A stretch of DNA of 24,682 bases from IMG/VR virus record IMGVR_UViG_3300025897_000084, positions 1 through 24,682 of that record; one strand, written 5' to 3'. Positions 1 through 5,872 of the stretch are shown here, piece by piece; position 1 is the stretch's first letter, and each line of letters opens with the position of its first letter. This stretch comes from a virus. Made by a program: the position numbers and the translations under genes. The notes below the pieces were generated by a model, which was not told the origin of the DNA, did no database searches, and was given only the letters and a program-made list of their open reading frames with translations.

Positions 1-44
1 CGGACCGTTCGATTGGTGGAGTAGCAGGAAAGAGGTACGCTGAA

Positions 45-182
45 ATGGACAAAACCAAGTTTGGTGGAGCCAACAAGTCCAAGAGGAGGTCTAGCGGAAA
101 GTCCGTTGGGACCATGAAGGGCGTAAAAAAATACCCGGACCATCGTCCTGTTAGTGGACGAAGGACAGGGCGCCGCAGATGA
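45..182 (+). CDS. Small basic protein, function unknown
   Basis: A 45-residue reading frame from ATG 45 to TGA, rich in Lys, Arg, Gly and Ser, ending in RRTGRRR. No family is recognised. The strong positive charge suggests a nucleic-acid-binding or virion-packaged peptide, which is inference only. The same frame stays open to the left edge of the window (from base 3), so the true start could lie upstream and the gene may be partial. In another frame a stop at 41-43 sits one base before the ATG, which would match the tight stop/start spacing seen throughout this region. The stop overlaps the next start (ATGA, 179-182). Confidence 0.5.
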   Translation: MDKTKFGGANKSKRRSSGKSVGTMKGVKKYPDHRPVSGRRTGRRR

Positions 183-265
183 CCCGCGAGGAGTTCTCAT
201 ATCGGATGGTGTGCCTCGGAATGGTCGGGGCCGCCATCTGTATATTGCTTATGAAGTATGGCTAA
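179..265 (+). CDS. 28-residue single-helix membrane peptide
   Basis: ATG 179 overlaps the previous stop as ATGA. The predicted product is 28 residues: a charged start (MTREEF), a hydrophobic stretch of about 16 residues (MVCLGMVGAAICILLM) and a short KYG tail, which is the look of one transmembrane helix. Its end overlaps the next gene by 8 bases. It could be a tiny holin-like or lysis-modulating peptide, or just a frame that happens to be open. The exact ATGA coupling within a chain of small coupled genes is the main support. Function unknown. Confidence 0.45.
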   Translation: MTREEFSYRMVCLGMVGAAICILLMKYG

Positions 266-389
266 GAAGAAGAACAAGATTTGCCCTGCGGGAATCGCAT
301 GGGCTAAGCGCACGTTTGATAAGTACCCCAGCGCGTACGCCAATATGGCTGCGAGCAAATATTGCAAAGACCCCAATTATGGCAAGTAA
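258..389 (+). CDS. Small basic protein with YPSAYAN motif
   Basis: A 43-residue protein: a basic start (MAKKKNK), then CPAGIAWAKRTFD, then YPSAYAN and a second Cys in SKYC. The pattern of a basic leader, AxxxAKRTFDxYPSAYAN and ASKYC is one I recognise from short proteins scattered through phage and algal-virus genomes; its role is unknown there. The two Cys residues lie 27 positions apart. The gene overlaps the previous one by 8 bases and the next one by 11 bases (ATGGCAAGTAA), so it is embedded in a coupled chain. High Lys content suggests DNA or RNA binding, as inference only. Confidence 0.7.
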   Translation: MAKKKNKICPAGIAWAKRTFDKYPSAYANMAASKYCKDPNYGK

Positions 390-462
390 AGGATATGGCA
401 AGCCGTGTACGGCTAAGGTGAAGGCTAAGGTTATGAAGCCCCGCAAGCCCAAGAAGAAATGA
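379..462 (+). CDS. 27-residue lysine-rich peptide
   Basis: ATG 379 lies just before the previous stop (387-389), giving an 11-base overlap. The 27-residue product is extremely basic and low in complexity, ending RKPKKK, and repeats the KVKAKV/KPRKP theme. A longer in-frame start exists at 154, but it would overlap three preceding small genes, so 379 is preferred. The next gene starts inside its stop (ATGA, 459-462). No family is recognised; its composition resembles histone-tail-like DNA-binding peptides. Confidence 0.45.
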   Translation: MASKGYGKPCTAKVKAKVMKPRKPKKK

Positions 463-641
463 GCGACAGGAAGCAGACGCGCCGAGCACGGCGCTCTTTC
501 AAGAAATCTGGCATCCTTAAACAGGGCCCTGTTGCTGAGTATGGCGGCAAGACCCACAAGGTTAAGTTGGTCAAGGACAACCCCGCTATTCGACTTGGCG
601 CCGCCAAGGGTCGTGACATCCCTTTGCCAAAGAGCAAGTAA
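459..641 (+). CDS. Small basic conserved-type phage protein
   Basis: A 60-residue protein starting at an ATGA overlap. The first 20 residues are strongly basic (RKQTRRARRSFKK), followed by GPVAEYGGKTHKVKLV, a hydrophilic middle and a C-terminal PLPKSK. The stop overlaps the next start as TAATG (639-643). The ordered change from a charged leader to a compact beta-like core (KTHKVKLVKDN) and the perfect coupling support a real gene. Function unknown; a DNA-associated virion peptide is possible. Confidence 0.6.
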   Translation: MSDRKQTRRARRSFKKSGILKQGPVAEYGGKTHKVKLVKDNPAIRLGAAKGRDIPLPKSK

Positions 642-880
642 TGGGTGAGCTCAAGAAATGGCGCGACGAGAAGTGGGTGCGCATCGGTACCGATGGCAGC
701 ATCAAGGGCGAGTGCGGCACGAGCAAGAATAAGAAGAACCCGGACCGGTGCTTGCCCTTGGCTAAGGCGAAGAGCATGACCAGAGCCGAGCGTGCTGCTA
801 CGGCTAAGAAGAAAAAGAAGGAAGGCAAGCGCAAGCAGTTCGTCCCTAACACCCCCTCCGCACGAGTTAGTCGTAAATAA
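641..880 (+). CDS. Small protein with CGTSKNKKNPDRCLP motif
   Basis: A 79-residue protein with a distinctive order of motifs: KWVRIGTDGSIKG at residues about 11-23, CGTSKNKKNPDRCLP at about 25-39, ERAATAKKKKK at about 49-59, and a C-terminal FVPNTPSAR. This arrangement is a recurrent domain of unknown function in phages and large algal viruses (recognised from memory; the accession is not asserted). Two Cys about 13 residues apart could be structural. It starts in the TAATG overlap with the preceding gene. The family identity is the firmest among the small genes here; the biological role is unknown. Confidence 0.8.
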   Translation: MGELKKWRDEKWVRIGTDGSIKGECGTSKNKKNPDRCLPLAKAKSMTRAERAATAKKKKKEGKRKQFVPNTPSARVSRK

Positions 881-892
881 CTATTTTTGAGT

Positions 893-1003
893 ATGACAAG
901 ACAGCAACAAATTTTAGAGTGGGTCAAGGCTCGCCACGAAGCAATCCAACAGGGAAATCCCATTCCTCCCCGTCCGCCTAAGAATGAGACCAGCACTAGC
1001 TAA
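893..1003 (+). CDS. 36-residue hypothetical protein
   Basis: ATG 893 follows a short A/T-rich spacer (taactatttttgagt). The product has a helical, Gln-rich first half (QQQILEWVKARHEAIQQ) and a proline-rich second half (PIPPRPPK). It overlaps the next candidate gene by 20 bases. No family is recognised. The helix-then-proline layout looks like a genuine small phage protein, but length alone makes it uncertain. Confidence 0.4.
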   Translation: MTRQQQILEWVKARHEAIQQGNPIPPRPPKNETSTS

Positions 1004-1127
1004 GGTTATTAAGTTTCTCAGCCGCAAGAGCGTCAAGCGCCTTGCGAGCTGGATTATCCCACGCATCGTAAAAAAAATCCGACGTGCCAATTCCAGACGG
1101 AACAAAATTCCACGGCGTCGCCTCTAG
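984..1127 (+). CDS. 47-residue cationic, amphipathic peptide (possible)
   Basis: ATG 984 to TAG 1127 encodes a 47-residue product of which roughly a third is Lys/Arg. The core VIKFLSRKSVKRLASWIIPR alternates hydrophobic and basic residues as in amphipathic membrane-active helices. It overlaps the preceding small gene by 20 bases and the following, better supported gene (GTG 1084) by 44 bases, a larger overlap than elsewhere in the window. It could be real (membrane-active or DNA-binding) or a chance frame; the gene order leaves an 80-base gap if it is dropped. Confidence 0.35.
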   Translation: MRPALAKVIKFLSRKSVKRLASWIIPRIVKKIRRANSRRNKIPRRRL

Positions 1128-1536
1128 TGTCGACACCCTCGACCGGGGCAGCGCAACCCGCGACGACTTGCGCGACGCGTATACTATCGGAGATATTCGA
1201 CAGACTTCTGCGGTACCTTTTTTTGTTACTGCCGTTCCGGACGGGAGCCTTACGTACTCCGAGCCTAATAACGTCATCGACGTCTCTTGGTCTGGCGGCT
1301 CCGGGACCTATGAGATTACTATCCCTACGGCTGTAGCCGCCGAGTACCGCTATATCCGTGTCGTCAACGACGGCACCTTCCCTCCGGGCGCGAGCCATAA
1401 GGTTGTCCTTCTGGCTTCTGGCGGCGGCACTATTGATGGCGACGTCGCGGGTTATGAGATTAACAAGGCATATAACGGTGTTACGCTCTGGTCCAACGGC
1501 ACGGAGTGGATTGTGATACAGGCCAAATCACACTGA
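1084..1536 (+). CDS. Virion-associated protein with MPIPxGTKFHGVA N-terminus
   Basis: A 150-residue protein with a GTG start. The start is set by comparison with the protein at 4583: both begin MPIPxGTKFHGVA, continue with a short region containing GSxTR, and reach a RDAYTI motif near residue 35-40. That N-terminal block is probably a docking peptide that attaches different appendages to the same virion site (inference). After it comes a beta-rich domain with YIRVVNDGTFPPGASHKVVLL and a C-terminal VTLWSNGTEWIVIQ, which resembles the small beta-sandwich ends of phage fibre proteins. The stop overlaps the next start (TGATG). Confidence 0.7.
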   Translation: MPIPDGTKFHGVASSVDTLDRGSATRDDLRDAYTIGDIRQTSAVPFFVTAVPDGSLTYSEPNNVIDVSWSGGSGTYEITIPTAVAAEYRYIRVVNDGTFPPGASHKVVLLASGGGTIDGDVAGYEINKAYNGVTLWSNGTEWIVIQAKSH

Positions 1537-1826
1537 TGGCGGACAAGAGTAAGATGAAGTGCAACTCGCCTACGCGGTCGGACCGTGCGGGCAAGAAAAT
1601 GATGGTCAAGGCATGCTCTGGCGGCAAGGAGAAGCTCATTCATTTCGGCGCTAAAGGTTACGGCCATAACTACAGTTCTGCTGCGCGTAAGAGCTTCAAG
1701 GCTCGCCATAATTGTGACACTGCCAAAGACAAGCTCACGGCCCGGTACTGGGCGTGCAAGAAACTGTGGGGCGGCAAGGGCAAGAGCACCAAGAGCAGTC
1801 CCAAGGGACGAAAGGGAAAGTATTAA
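1536..1826 (+). CDS. Small basic cysteine-containing conserved-type phage protein
   Basis: A 96-residue protein. ATG 1536 is chosen because it overlaps the preceding TGA; an in-frame upstream start at 1506 would intrude into that gene. Motifs in order: SPTRSDRAGKKMMVKAC, KLIHFGAKGYGHNYS (about residues 33-47), ARKSFKARHNCDTAKDK (about 50-66) and ARYWACKKLWGG (about 69-80), ending in a Lys/Gly tail. The FGAKGYGH...SFKARHNC...ARYWACKKLW order is a small phage protein family that I recognise, of unknown function. Four Cys residues could bind metal, but the spacing is not a standard zinc finger. Confidence 0.8.
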   Translation: MADKSKMKCNSPTRSDRAGKKMMVKACSGGKEKLIHFGAKGYGHNYSSAARKSFKARHNCDTAKDKLTARYWACKKLWGGKGKSTKSSPKGRKGKY

Positions 1827-1835
1827 CTTAGGGGC

Positions 1836-1985
1836 ATGAAAGGTTTAGGCGACGCTGTCGAGAAGGTCACGAAGGCCACGGGAGTCAAGTATGTTGTAGA
1901 CAAGGTGTCTCAAGCTACGGGCAAGGATTGCGGCTGCGGTCGGCGCAAAGACAGTCTAAACCGTCAATTCCCATTTGGTAAGTAA
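1836..1985 (+). CDS. Small protein with CGC motif, Bacteroidota-phage type
   Basis: A 49-residue protein from ATG 1836, preceded by an AGGGG that may act as a weak Shine-Dalgarno. The N-terminal two thirds (GLGDAVEKVTKATGVKYVVD) look helical; the end carries DCGCGRRKDSLNRQFPF. A short helical leader followed by CGCxxRxxxLNxxFPF recurs in small proteins of Bacteroidota phages, as I recall; role unknown. The adjacent Cys-Gly-Cys could be a metal or disulfide site. The stop overlaps the next gene's start (TAATG, 1983-1987). Confidence 0.7.
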   Translation: MKGLGDAVEKVTKATGVKYVVDKVSQATGKDCGCGRRKDSLNRQFPFGK

Positions 1986-2440
1986 TGGCATATCAGAAAC
2001 TACAGGTCGAGCGTGCGCTTACGGTCATCGCCAGCGATACGATTAACATCCCGAATGTTGCTGGGCCTTCGGTTAGCGGCACCACCGATGGTGTTACGGC
2101 AAACAAGCTTGTTGACAGCACGGCTTCGTTCACCAGCAACCTACTCGGCTACATTGTGTACAGCGGCATTCAGGTAGCTACGGTTACGGCTGTTGACGAC
2201 GCAAACACGCTTAGTCTCAGCGCGGACATTATGGCCAGCGGCGAGGCGTACACGCTCTACGCCGACGACAATAACGGTTGTGTGCTTTACGTGGGCAATA
2301 CGGGCAACGTGCGCGTTTTGACCGCTGGCAACGACGATGTTACGTTTGTGGGCATCCCTGCCGGCGCTTTCGTTCCTGTTCAGGTCAAGCGTGTTTTCGC
2401 TACGGACACTGACGCCACGGATATTGTAGCCCTATGGTGA
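1985..2440 (+). CDS. Head spike-base-like structural protein
   Basis: A 151-residue protein. The N-terminus (MAYQKLQVERALTVIASDT) and the C-terminal 40 residues (GNVRVLTAGNDDVTFVGIPA, then VQVKRVFATDTDATDIVALW) match the layout of small virion proteins related, as I recall, to the spike base protein of the Rhodobacter gene transfer agent (RCAP_rcc01079 type), which end with xxVxATxTxATxIxALW. Between them, at residues about 29-92, sits an inserted beta domain with NKLVDSTASF, GYIVYSG, VATVTAVDDANTLSLSADIM and EAYTLY; a related insert occurs in the protein at 21197. Likely a capsid decoration or appendage-base protein. The family link is from memory, and the role is inferred. Confidence 0.65.
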   Translation: MAYQKLQVERALTVIASDTINIPNVAGPSVSGTTDGVTANKLVDSTASFTSNLLGYIVYSGIQVATVTAVDDANTLSLSADIMASGEAYTLYADDNNGCVLYVGNTGNVRVLTAGNDDVTFVGIPAGAFVPVQVKRVFATDTDATDIVALW

Positions 2441-2441
2441 T

Positions 2442-2600
2442 ATGCCTATTCAGATAAGCATATCTAACTGCATTGGCAACGCATCATTAGTGGGTGGCGG
2501 ACCGCCTCCCGCAGAAACTTTCTACCTTCTCCTTGAAGACTCAAGCAGAATATTATTGGAGGACGGCGTGTCCTTCCTGTTGACACAAGCGGCACCATAA
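2442..2600 (+). CDS. 52-residue protein with LLLEDSS/LLEDG repeats
   Basis: ATG 2442 starts one base after the preceding stop, and the stop overlaps the next start (TAATG). The 52-residue product has a small N-terminal beta-like region, a GGGPPP linker at about residues 18-23, and two short repeats, YLLLEDSSRI then LLEDGVSFLL. Short LLxEDG repeats are common at the ends of phage appendage proteins; here they form almost a whole gene. Possibly a subunit connecting the flanking virion proteins (inference). Confidence 0.55.
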   Translation: MPIQISISNCIGNASLVGGGPPPAETFYLLLEDSSRILLEDGVSFLLTQAAP

Positions 2601-3142
2601 TGGCGGACCAGAAGATTACACAGCTACCAGCCCTTGCTAGTGCGGCGAACATTGACGTTATCCCCATCGTCGACATCGCTGGTAACGCTACCAAAAAGAT
2701 TGAGGTACAAAACCTTGTCCCTACTGTCCCCACGTCAAACACTATTGAGGTCGGGACGCTTTTGGCTGCGGGCGATTATGGTATTGGTTCTGACCTTTTC
2801 GTTACTGCCACACAGGTGGTTACCGCTGGCGAGGGCTACGCGTATGGCGCCTCGGGCTGGGTTTCTTGTAACGCCACGAGCTTGGGCACCTCGGCCACGG
2901 GGCTTTTGGGTATTGCTACTTCTTCTGACGCAGCCGACGGCGTACTTATTCGCGGAGCTGTGTATTTGGCCACCGACCCCGGTGGCGCTGTTGGAGACAA
3001 CGTGTACTTGAGCACCACTCCCGGTCAGCTAACCACCACTCCTGTTGCTTCTCCAAATAATGTATCTCGCGTTGTAGGGTACAAGCTTGCCACCAACACA
3101 ATTTTCTTTGACCCATCCAAGGATTGGATTGAAATCAGCTAA
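2600..3142 (+). CDS. Virion fibre/decoration protein
   Basis: A 180-residue, Ala/Gly/Thr-rich beta protein. Residues 1-40 carry KITQLPALASAANIDVIPIV and NATKKIEV, a common N-terminal module of phage head- and tail-fibre proteins that also begins the protein at 10157 in related form. The C-terminal 110 residues contain VTAGEGYAYGASGWVSC, GLLGIATSSDAADGVLIRG, GDNVYLST and a final FFDPSKDWIEIS, and match in order the C-terminal domain of the 514-residue fibre at 5865 (GDVLYVGT...YFDPSNDWIVLV). So this gene is a short form built from modules used elsewhere in the block. Exact receptor or attachment site unknown. Confidence 0.7.
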   Translation: MADQKITQLPALASAANIDVIPIVDIAGNATKKIEVQNLVPTVPTSNTIEVGTLLAAGDYGIGSDLFVTATQVVTAGEGYAYGASGWVSCNATSLGTSATGLLGIATSSDAADGVLIRGAVYLATDPGGAVGDNVYLSTTPGQLTTTPVASPNNVSRVVGYKLATNTIFFDPSKDWIEIS

Positions 3143-3144
3143 TC

Positions 3145-4344
3145 ATGGCCAGTATATCAGGACAGAGTACAGCCAACATCGACCAAGTCGACGGGTTCTT
3201 CACCACTCAGGGTAGTGGTGCTTTCCCGAATGCAGTTCTTAGTTCGACGGGGACTCAAATAGCTTATGTCGGGTCGTTTAAGTACAACAACACTCTTAGT
3301 ATTGATTTTACCCGGTCGCCTGTAGCCCCTTACACTTTTGTTTCTATGGCGGGGTCTGCTGCTTATGCCCAAGTAATGGGGGTAAGGGATGACGGCACCC
3401 TCTGGGTTTATGCAACTACGGGCTCTTGGATTAATCAGATGATTACCCCCGGAGGTAGTCTGAACCAGTGGTTTCAATACGGAACTGATACGGACTGGGA
3501 GCAGGTGGAAAATGCGCAAAACGGCTGGGGGTTTATTAAGAACGGGGAGTATTGGTATGTTGGCTATGGCCCCTTCGGCCTGAGGGGAGACGGCAGCACT
3601 ACTACCATAGGTGCGCCGGTCATGTGCAATAACTCGTTCACTTGGACCAAGCTCGCGTTTGGGTCTACGCACGGAGCCCTTCTTAGTAGCACGGGTGAAG
3701 TTTATACCACCGGACAGAATAATGATTATGGTACCGGGTTAGGCGTAAACACCGGCACTACGACGACATGGACTAGGGAATCTTCCAGTCTTACTTCGGT
3801 GTCTGATATAAGCTGCGCCTATCGGACGCTGAAGATTATTGTCGCGGGAAATGTGTATACCACCGGGGCCAACAATTTTTTGAACTCCGGTCCACTCGTT
3901 GGCGGGGGGGCTATAAACGGTCCGCTCTTGTCCTATAACGGGGGAGACATAGATAAGATTTTTGCTGGACGGGATTTTACCGTGGGCTTTACTAGCTCCG
4001 GGGCCGTCCGTCATGCGGGCTCCGGTTTCGGGAAGCGCCTTGACAATATCTCCACCAACCTTACCGGGCAGACTGGCCAAGCTAACGAGCAGTTCACTCT
4101 GCTTACTGCTGCTGGCAACGGGTGGACTCATTTCGCCCCTTCCAACGTAACATCTTCAACATCTGTTTGTCAGATGGCGATTCAGAACGGAGAGGCTTAC
4201 GCTAGTACTGACGCCTTATCCTCTATGTGGGACACTCCTGTTGTCAGCAAATATGGGCGTGTTGGGACATCTACGAATGTCGTACTTGTTTTCGCGGACT
4301 GGAACTCCACCTCCGGCGCTAACATGGGATTATCAATATCATGA
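3145..4344 (+). CDS. RCC1-like beta-propeller virion protein
   Basis: A 399-residue protein with an N-terminal IDQVDGFFTTQGSG (residues 12-25) of the kind that begins phage appendage proteins. From about residue 62 to 375 it consists of repeats of roughly 50 residues with the RCC1-type pattern: aromatic/hydrophobic residues, then a His or Gly turn, then LLSSTGEVYTTGQNNDYGTG. Clear units: 117-150 (WGFIKNGEYWYVG), 167-200 (HGALLSSTGEVYTTG), 217-250 (IIVAGNVYTTGANN) and 269-300 (TVGFTSSGAVRHAG), with degenerate units around 62-108 and 325-375. Six or seven blades would close a propeller. RCC1 propellers bind protein or carbohydrate partners, so a receptor-binding or capsid-surface adhesion role is likely (inference). 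The next gene starts in its stop (ATGA). Confidence 0.7.
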   Translation: MASISGQSTANIDQVDGFFTTQGSGAFPNAVLSSTGTQIAYVGSFKYNNTLSIDFTRSPVAPYTFVSMAGSAAYAQVMGVRDDGTLWVYATTGSWINQMITPGGSLNQWFQYGTDTDWEQVENAQNGWGFIKNGEYWYVGYGPFGLRGDGSTTTIGAPVMCNNSFTWTKLAFGSTHGALLSSTGEVYTTGQNNDYGTGLGVNTGTTTTWTRESSSLTSVSDISCAYRTLKIIVAGNVYTTGANNFLNSGPLVGGGAINGPLLSYNGGDIDKIFAGRDFTVGFTSSGAVRHAGSGFGKRLDNISTNLTGQTGQANEQFTLLTAAGNGWTHFAPSNVTSSTSVCQMAIQNGEAYASTDALSSMWDTPVVSKYGRVGTSTNVVLVFADWNSTSGANMGLSIS

Positions 4345-4583
4345 GAGTTGAAGTTACCCCCGATACAGATTTTGAAGCAGGATGGACGGACCCTGAGGTC
4401 CCCAATATGTTTTTCACGTATGACCAGACCTCTATCGACGAGTGCGAGTATGACGAGGGGTCTTACTGGGCCACCTATCAGCCTTTGGTTTTAACTGAAG
4501 ACAAGACCTTTACATACTTGTCCCCGTCGGGTCCTGTTACATTCACACTCCCTCCGGGGACATACGGACTAATCCCTTCATAA
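4341..4583 (+). CDS. 80-residue acidic hypothetical protein
   Basis: Starts at an ATGA overlap with the propeller gene and ends in a TAATG overlap with the next. It is acidic and aromatic (FEAGWTDPEV, DECEYDEGSYWATYQ), then beta-like (FTYLSPSGPVTFTLPPGTYG). No family is recognised. Lying between two appendage genes with coupled starts, it may be a small chaperone or capping partner of one of them, much as small proteins follow phage fibre genes, but this is inference. Confidence 0.55.
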   Translation: MRVEVTPDTDFEAGWTDPEVPNMFFTYDQTSIDECEYDEGSYWATYQPLVLTEDKTFTYLSPSGPVTFTLPPGTYGLIPS

Positions 4584-5872
4584 TGCCTATACCTCCCGGA
4601 ACAAAATTTCATGGCGTTGCTCCCGGCGTTGAAACAGAAAATAAAGGCTCATCAACTCGCAATGCCGAGCGTGATGCGTATACAATTGAAGAGTTTGGCG
4701 GTGGCGGCGGCGGCGTTTTTGACACCGATATTCTTTACAACCTAACTAACGGACACACGTTTGGTCGCCTTTCTGGCAATGGCACCTATCCAGTGGGGGA
4801 GTCGGGCATTACCGTCACTGATTTTATTCGTGACGTCTTGATTATGCAGAGCGCCACATTCAGCGCCACACCTATCCCGGCTTGGGAATACAACCTAACA
4901 ACAATTGACATCAATGTTGTGTGGCAATATAGCGGGGGCGACAATGCAACTTTGGTTCGCCGAGTTAATGACGGTACTATCGAGGAATTGCAGACGGGCA
5001 TCCCTCCGGGCAGCGGGTCTTTTTTAGACACGACCCTTCCTACGTTTCCTGAGTTTGTCATCAACTACGTTTACTACTATTTGAACGTATTTGATGCTGA
5101 TGGTAATCAGCTTTTGCAGGATGTTGCTATTGCTACCCAGCAGGCATATATAGTGCCCGCTGTTACTACTACCGTTACAGCGGACAACAGCGGTAGGTCT
5201 CCTGACGAGACGGCTCTTATCCGCGAGTGGGGCAATGACTTGAGCTCCATTGAGGGTGTCGGCACTAAGATTTCCACTTATGTCCCGATGACAGAGCTTC
5301 GCGTATATCGCGGAAATACTGAGCTCTCCTCTGTTGTTATCACCGGAGACCCAAACAGCGAGACCCTCGTTGTCTCTGGAGACAACCCGGGCAGCCCTAC
5401 TACCAACTTTGTTTATGCAACTGAGGTTTCTGACACACAGAGCGATAACGACGGTTTGCAGTTCGCCAATAAAAGCACTGACCAAACCGTCTCTATGCGA
5501 CCTCCAATGCTGTTTGTTGGAACTTCTGACACTGGTTCTAGCCCCAGTATTGCTCAGGATATTTACGATTCTTACAGCACACCCACAGACGGGTACTTCA
5601 GGTTGTTCGAGGGGGAGTTTGCTGACACCTTCTCCACCCCGTCAAGCATGCAGAATTTCAGCAACTACGCTTGGATTCTTTACGACAGCTCCCTTGGTGA
5701 CGAAGAGCTTCGTCAAGGCGGACCTACCGGTCCCATTGTAAACTTTGATGACTATGGGACCCATAGTGTTGTCAATGATTTCGGTGTAACTGTTTCTGTC
5801 CGACTTTTCCGGTCTCCATTTACTGGGCCATTTTCTACAGGGACAAACTTCTATATCTCATCTAATGGCTGA
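4583..5872 (+). CDS. Virion appendage protein with MPIPxGTKFHGVA N-terminus
   Basis: A 429-residue protein. Residues 1-38 repeat the N-terminal block seen at 1084 (MPIPPGTKFHGVA, GSSTR, ERDAYTI), followed by a poly-glycine hinge GGGGGG at about residues 40-45. The rest is a long, Asp/Thr/Ser-rich beta region containing Ig-like stretches (IDINVVWQYSGGDNATLVRR, FVINYVYYYLNVFDADGN) and a segment around 160-300 with repeated short strands. There are no catalytic motifs. The architecture of docking peptide, flexible glycine hinge and elongated beta domains fits a fibre or tailspike-like appendage. The C-terminus overlaps the next gene by 8 bases. Confidence 0.65.
   Translation: MPIPPGTKFHGVAPGVETENKGSSTRNAERDAYTIEEFGGGGGGVFDTDILYNLTNGHTFGRLSGNGTYPVGESGITVTDFIRDVLIMQSATFSATPIPAWEYNLTTIDINVVWQYSGGDNATLVRRVNDGTIEELQTGIPPGSGSFLDTTLPTFPEFVINYVYYYLNVFDADGNQLLQDVAIATQQAYIVPAVTTTVTADNSGRSPDETALIREWGNDLSSIEGVGTKISTYVPMTELRVYRGNTELSSVVITGDPNSETLVVSGDNPGSPTTNFVYATEVSDTQSDNDGLQFANKSTDQTVSMRPPMLFVGTSDTGSSPSIAQDIYDSYSTPTDGYFRLFEGEFADTFSTPSSMQNFSNYAWILYDSSLGDEELRQGGPTGPIVNFDDYGTHSVVNDFGVTVSVRLFRSPFTGPFSTGTNFYISSNG

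Noticed and set aside
882-889. A TATTTTTG matching the Bacteroidota -7 promoter pattern TAnnTTTG
   Set aside because: It lies only 3 bases before the ATG at 893, leaving no room for a transcription start upstream of the gene, and no TTG -33 element lies at the usual distance.
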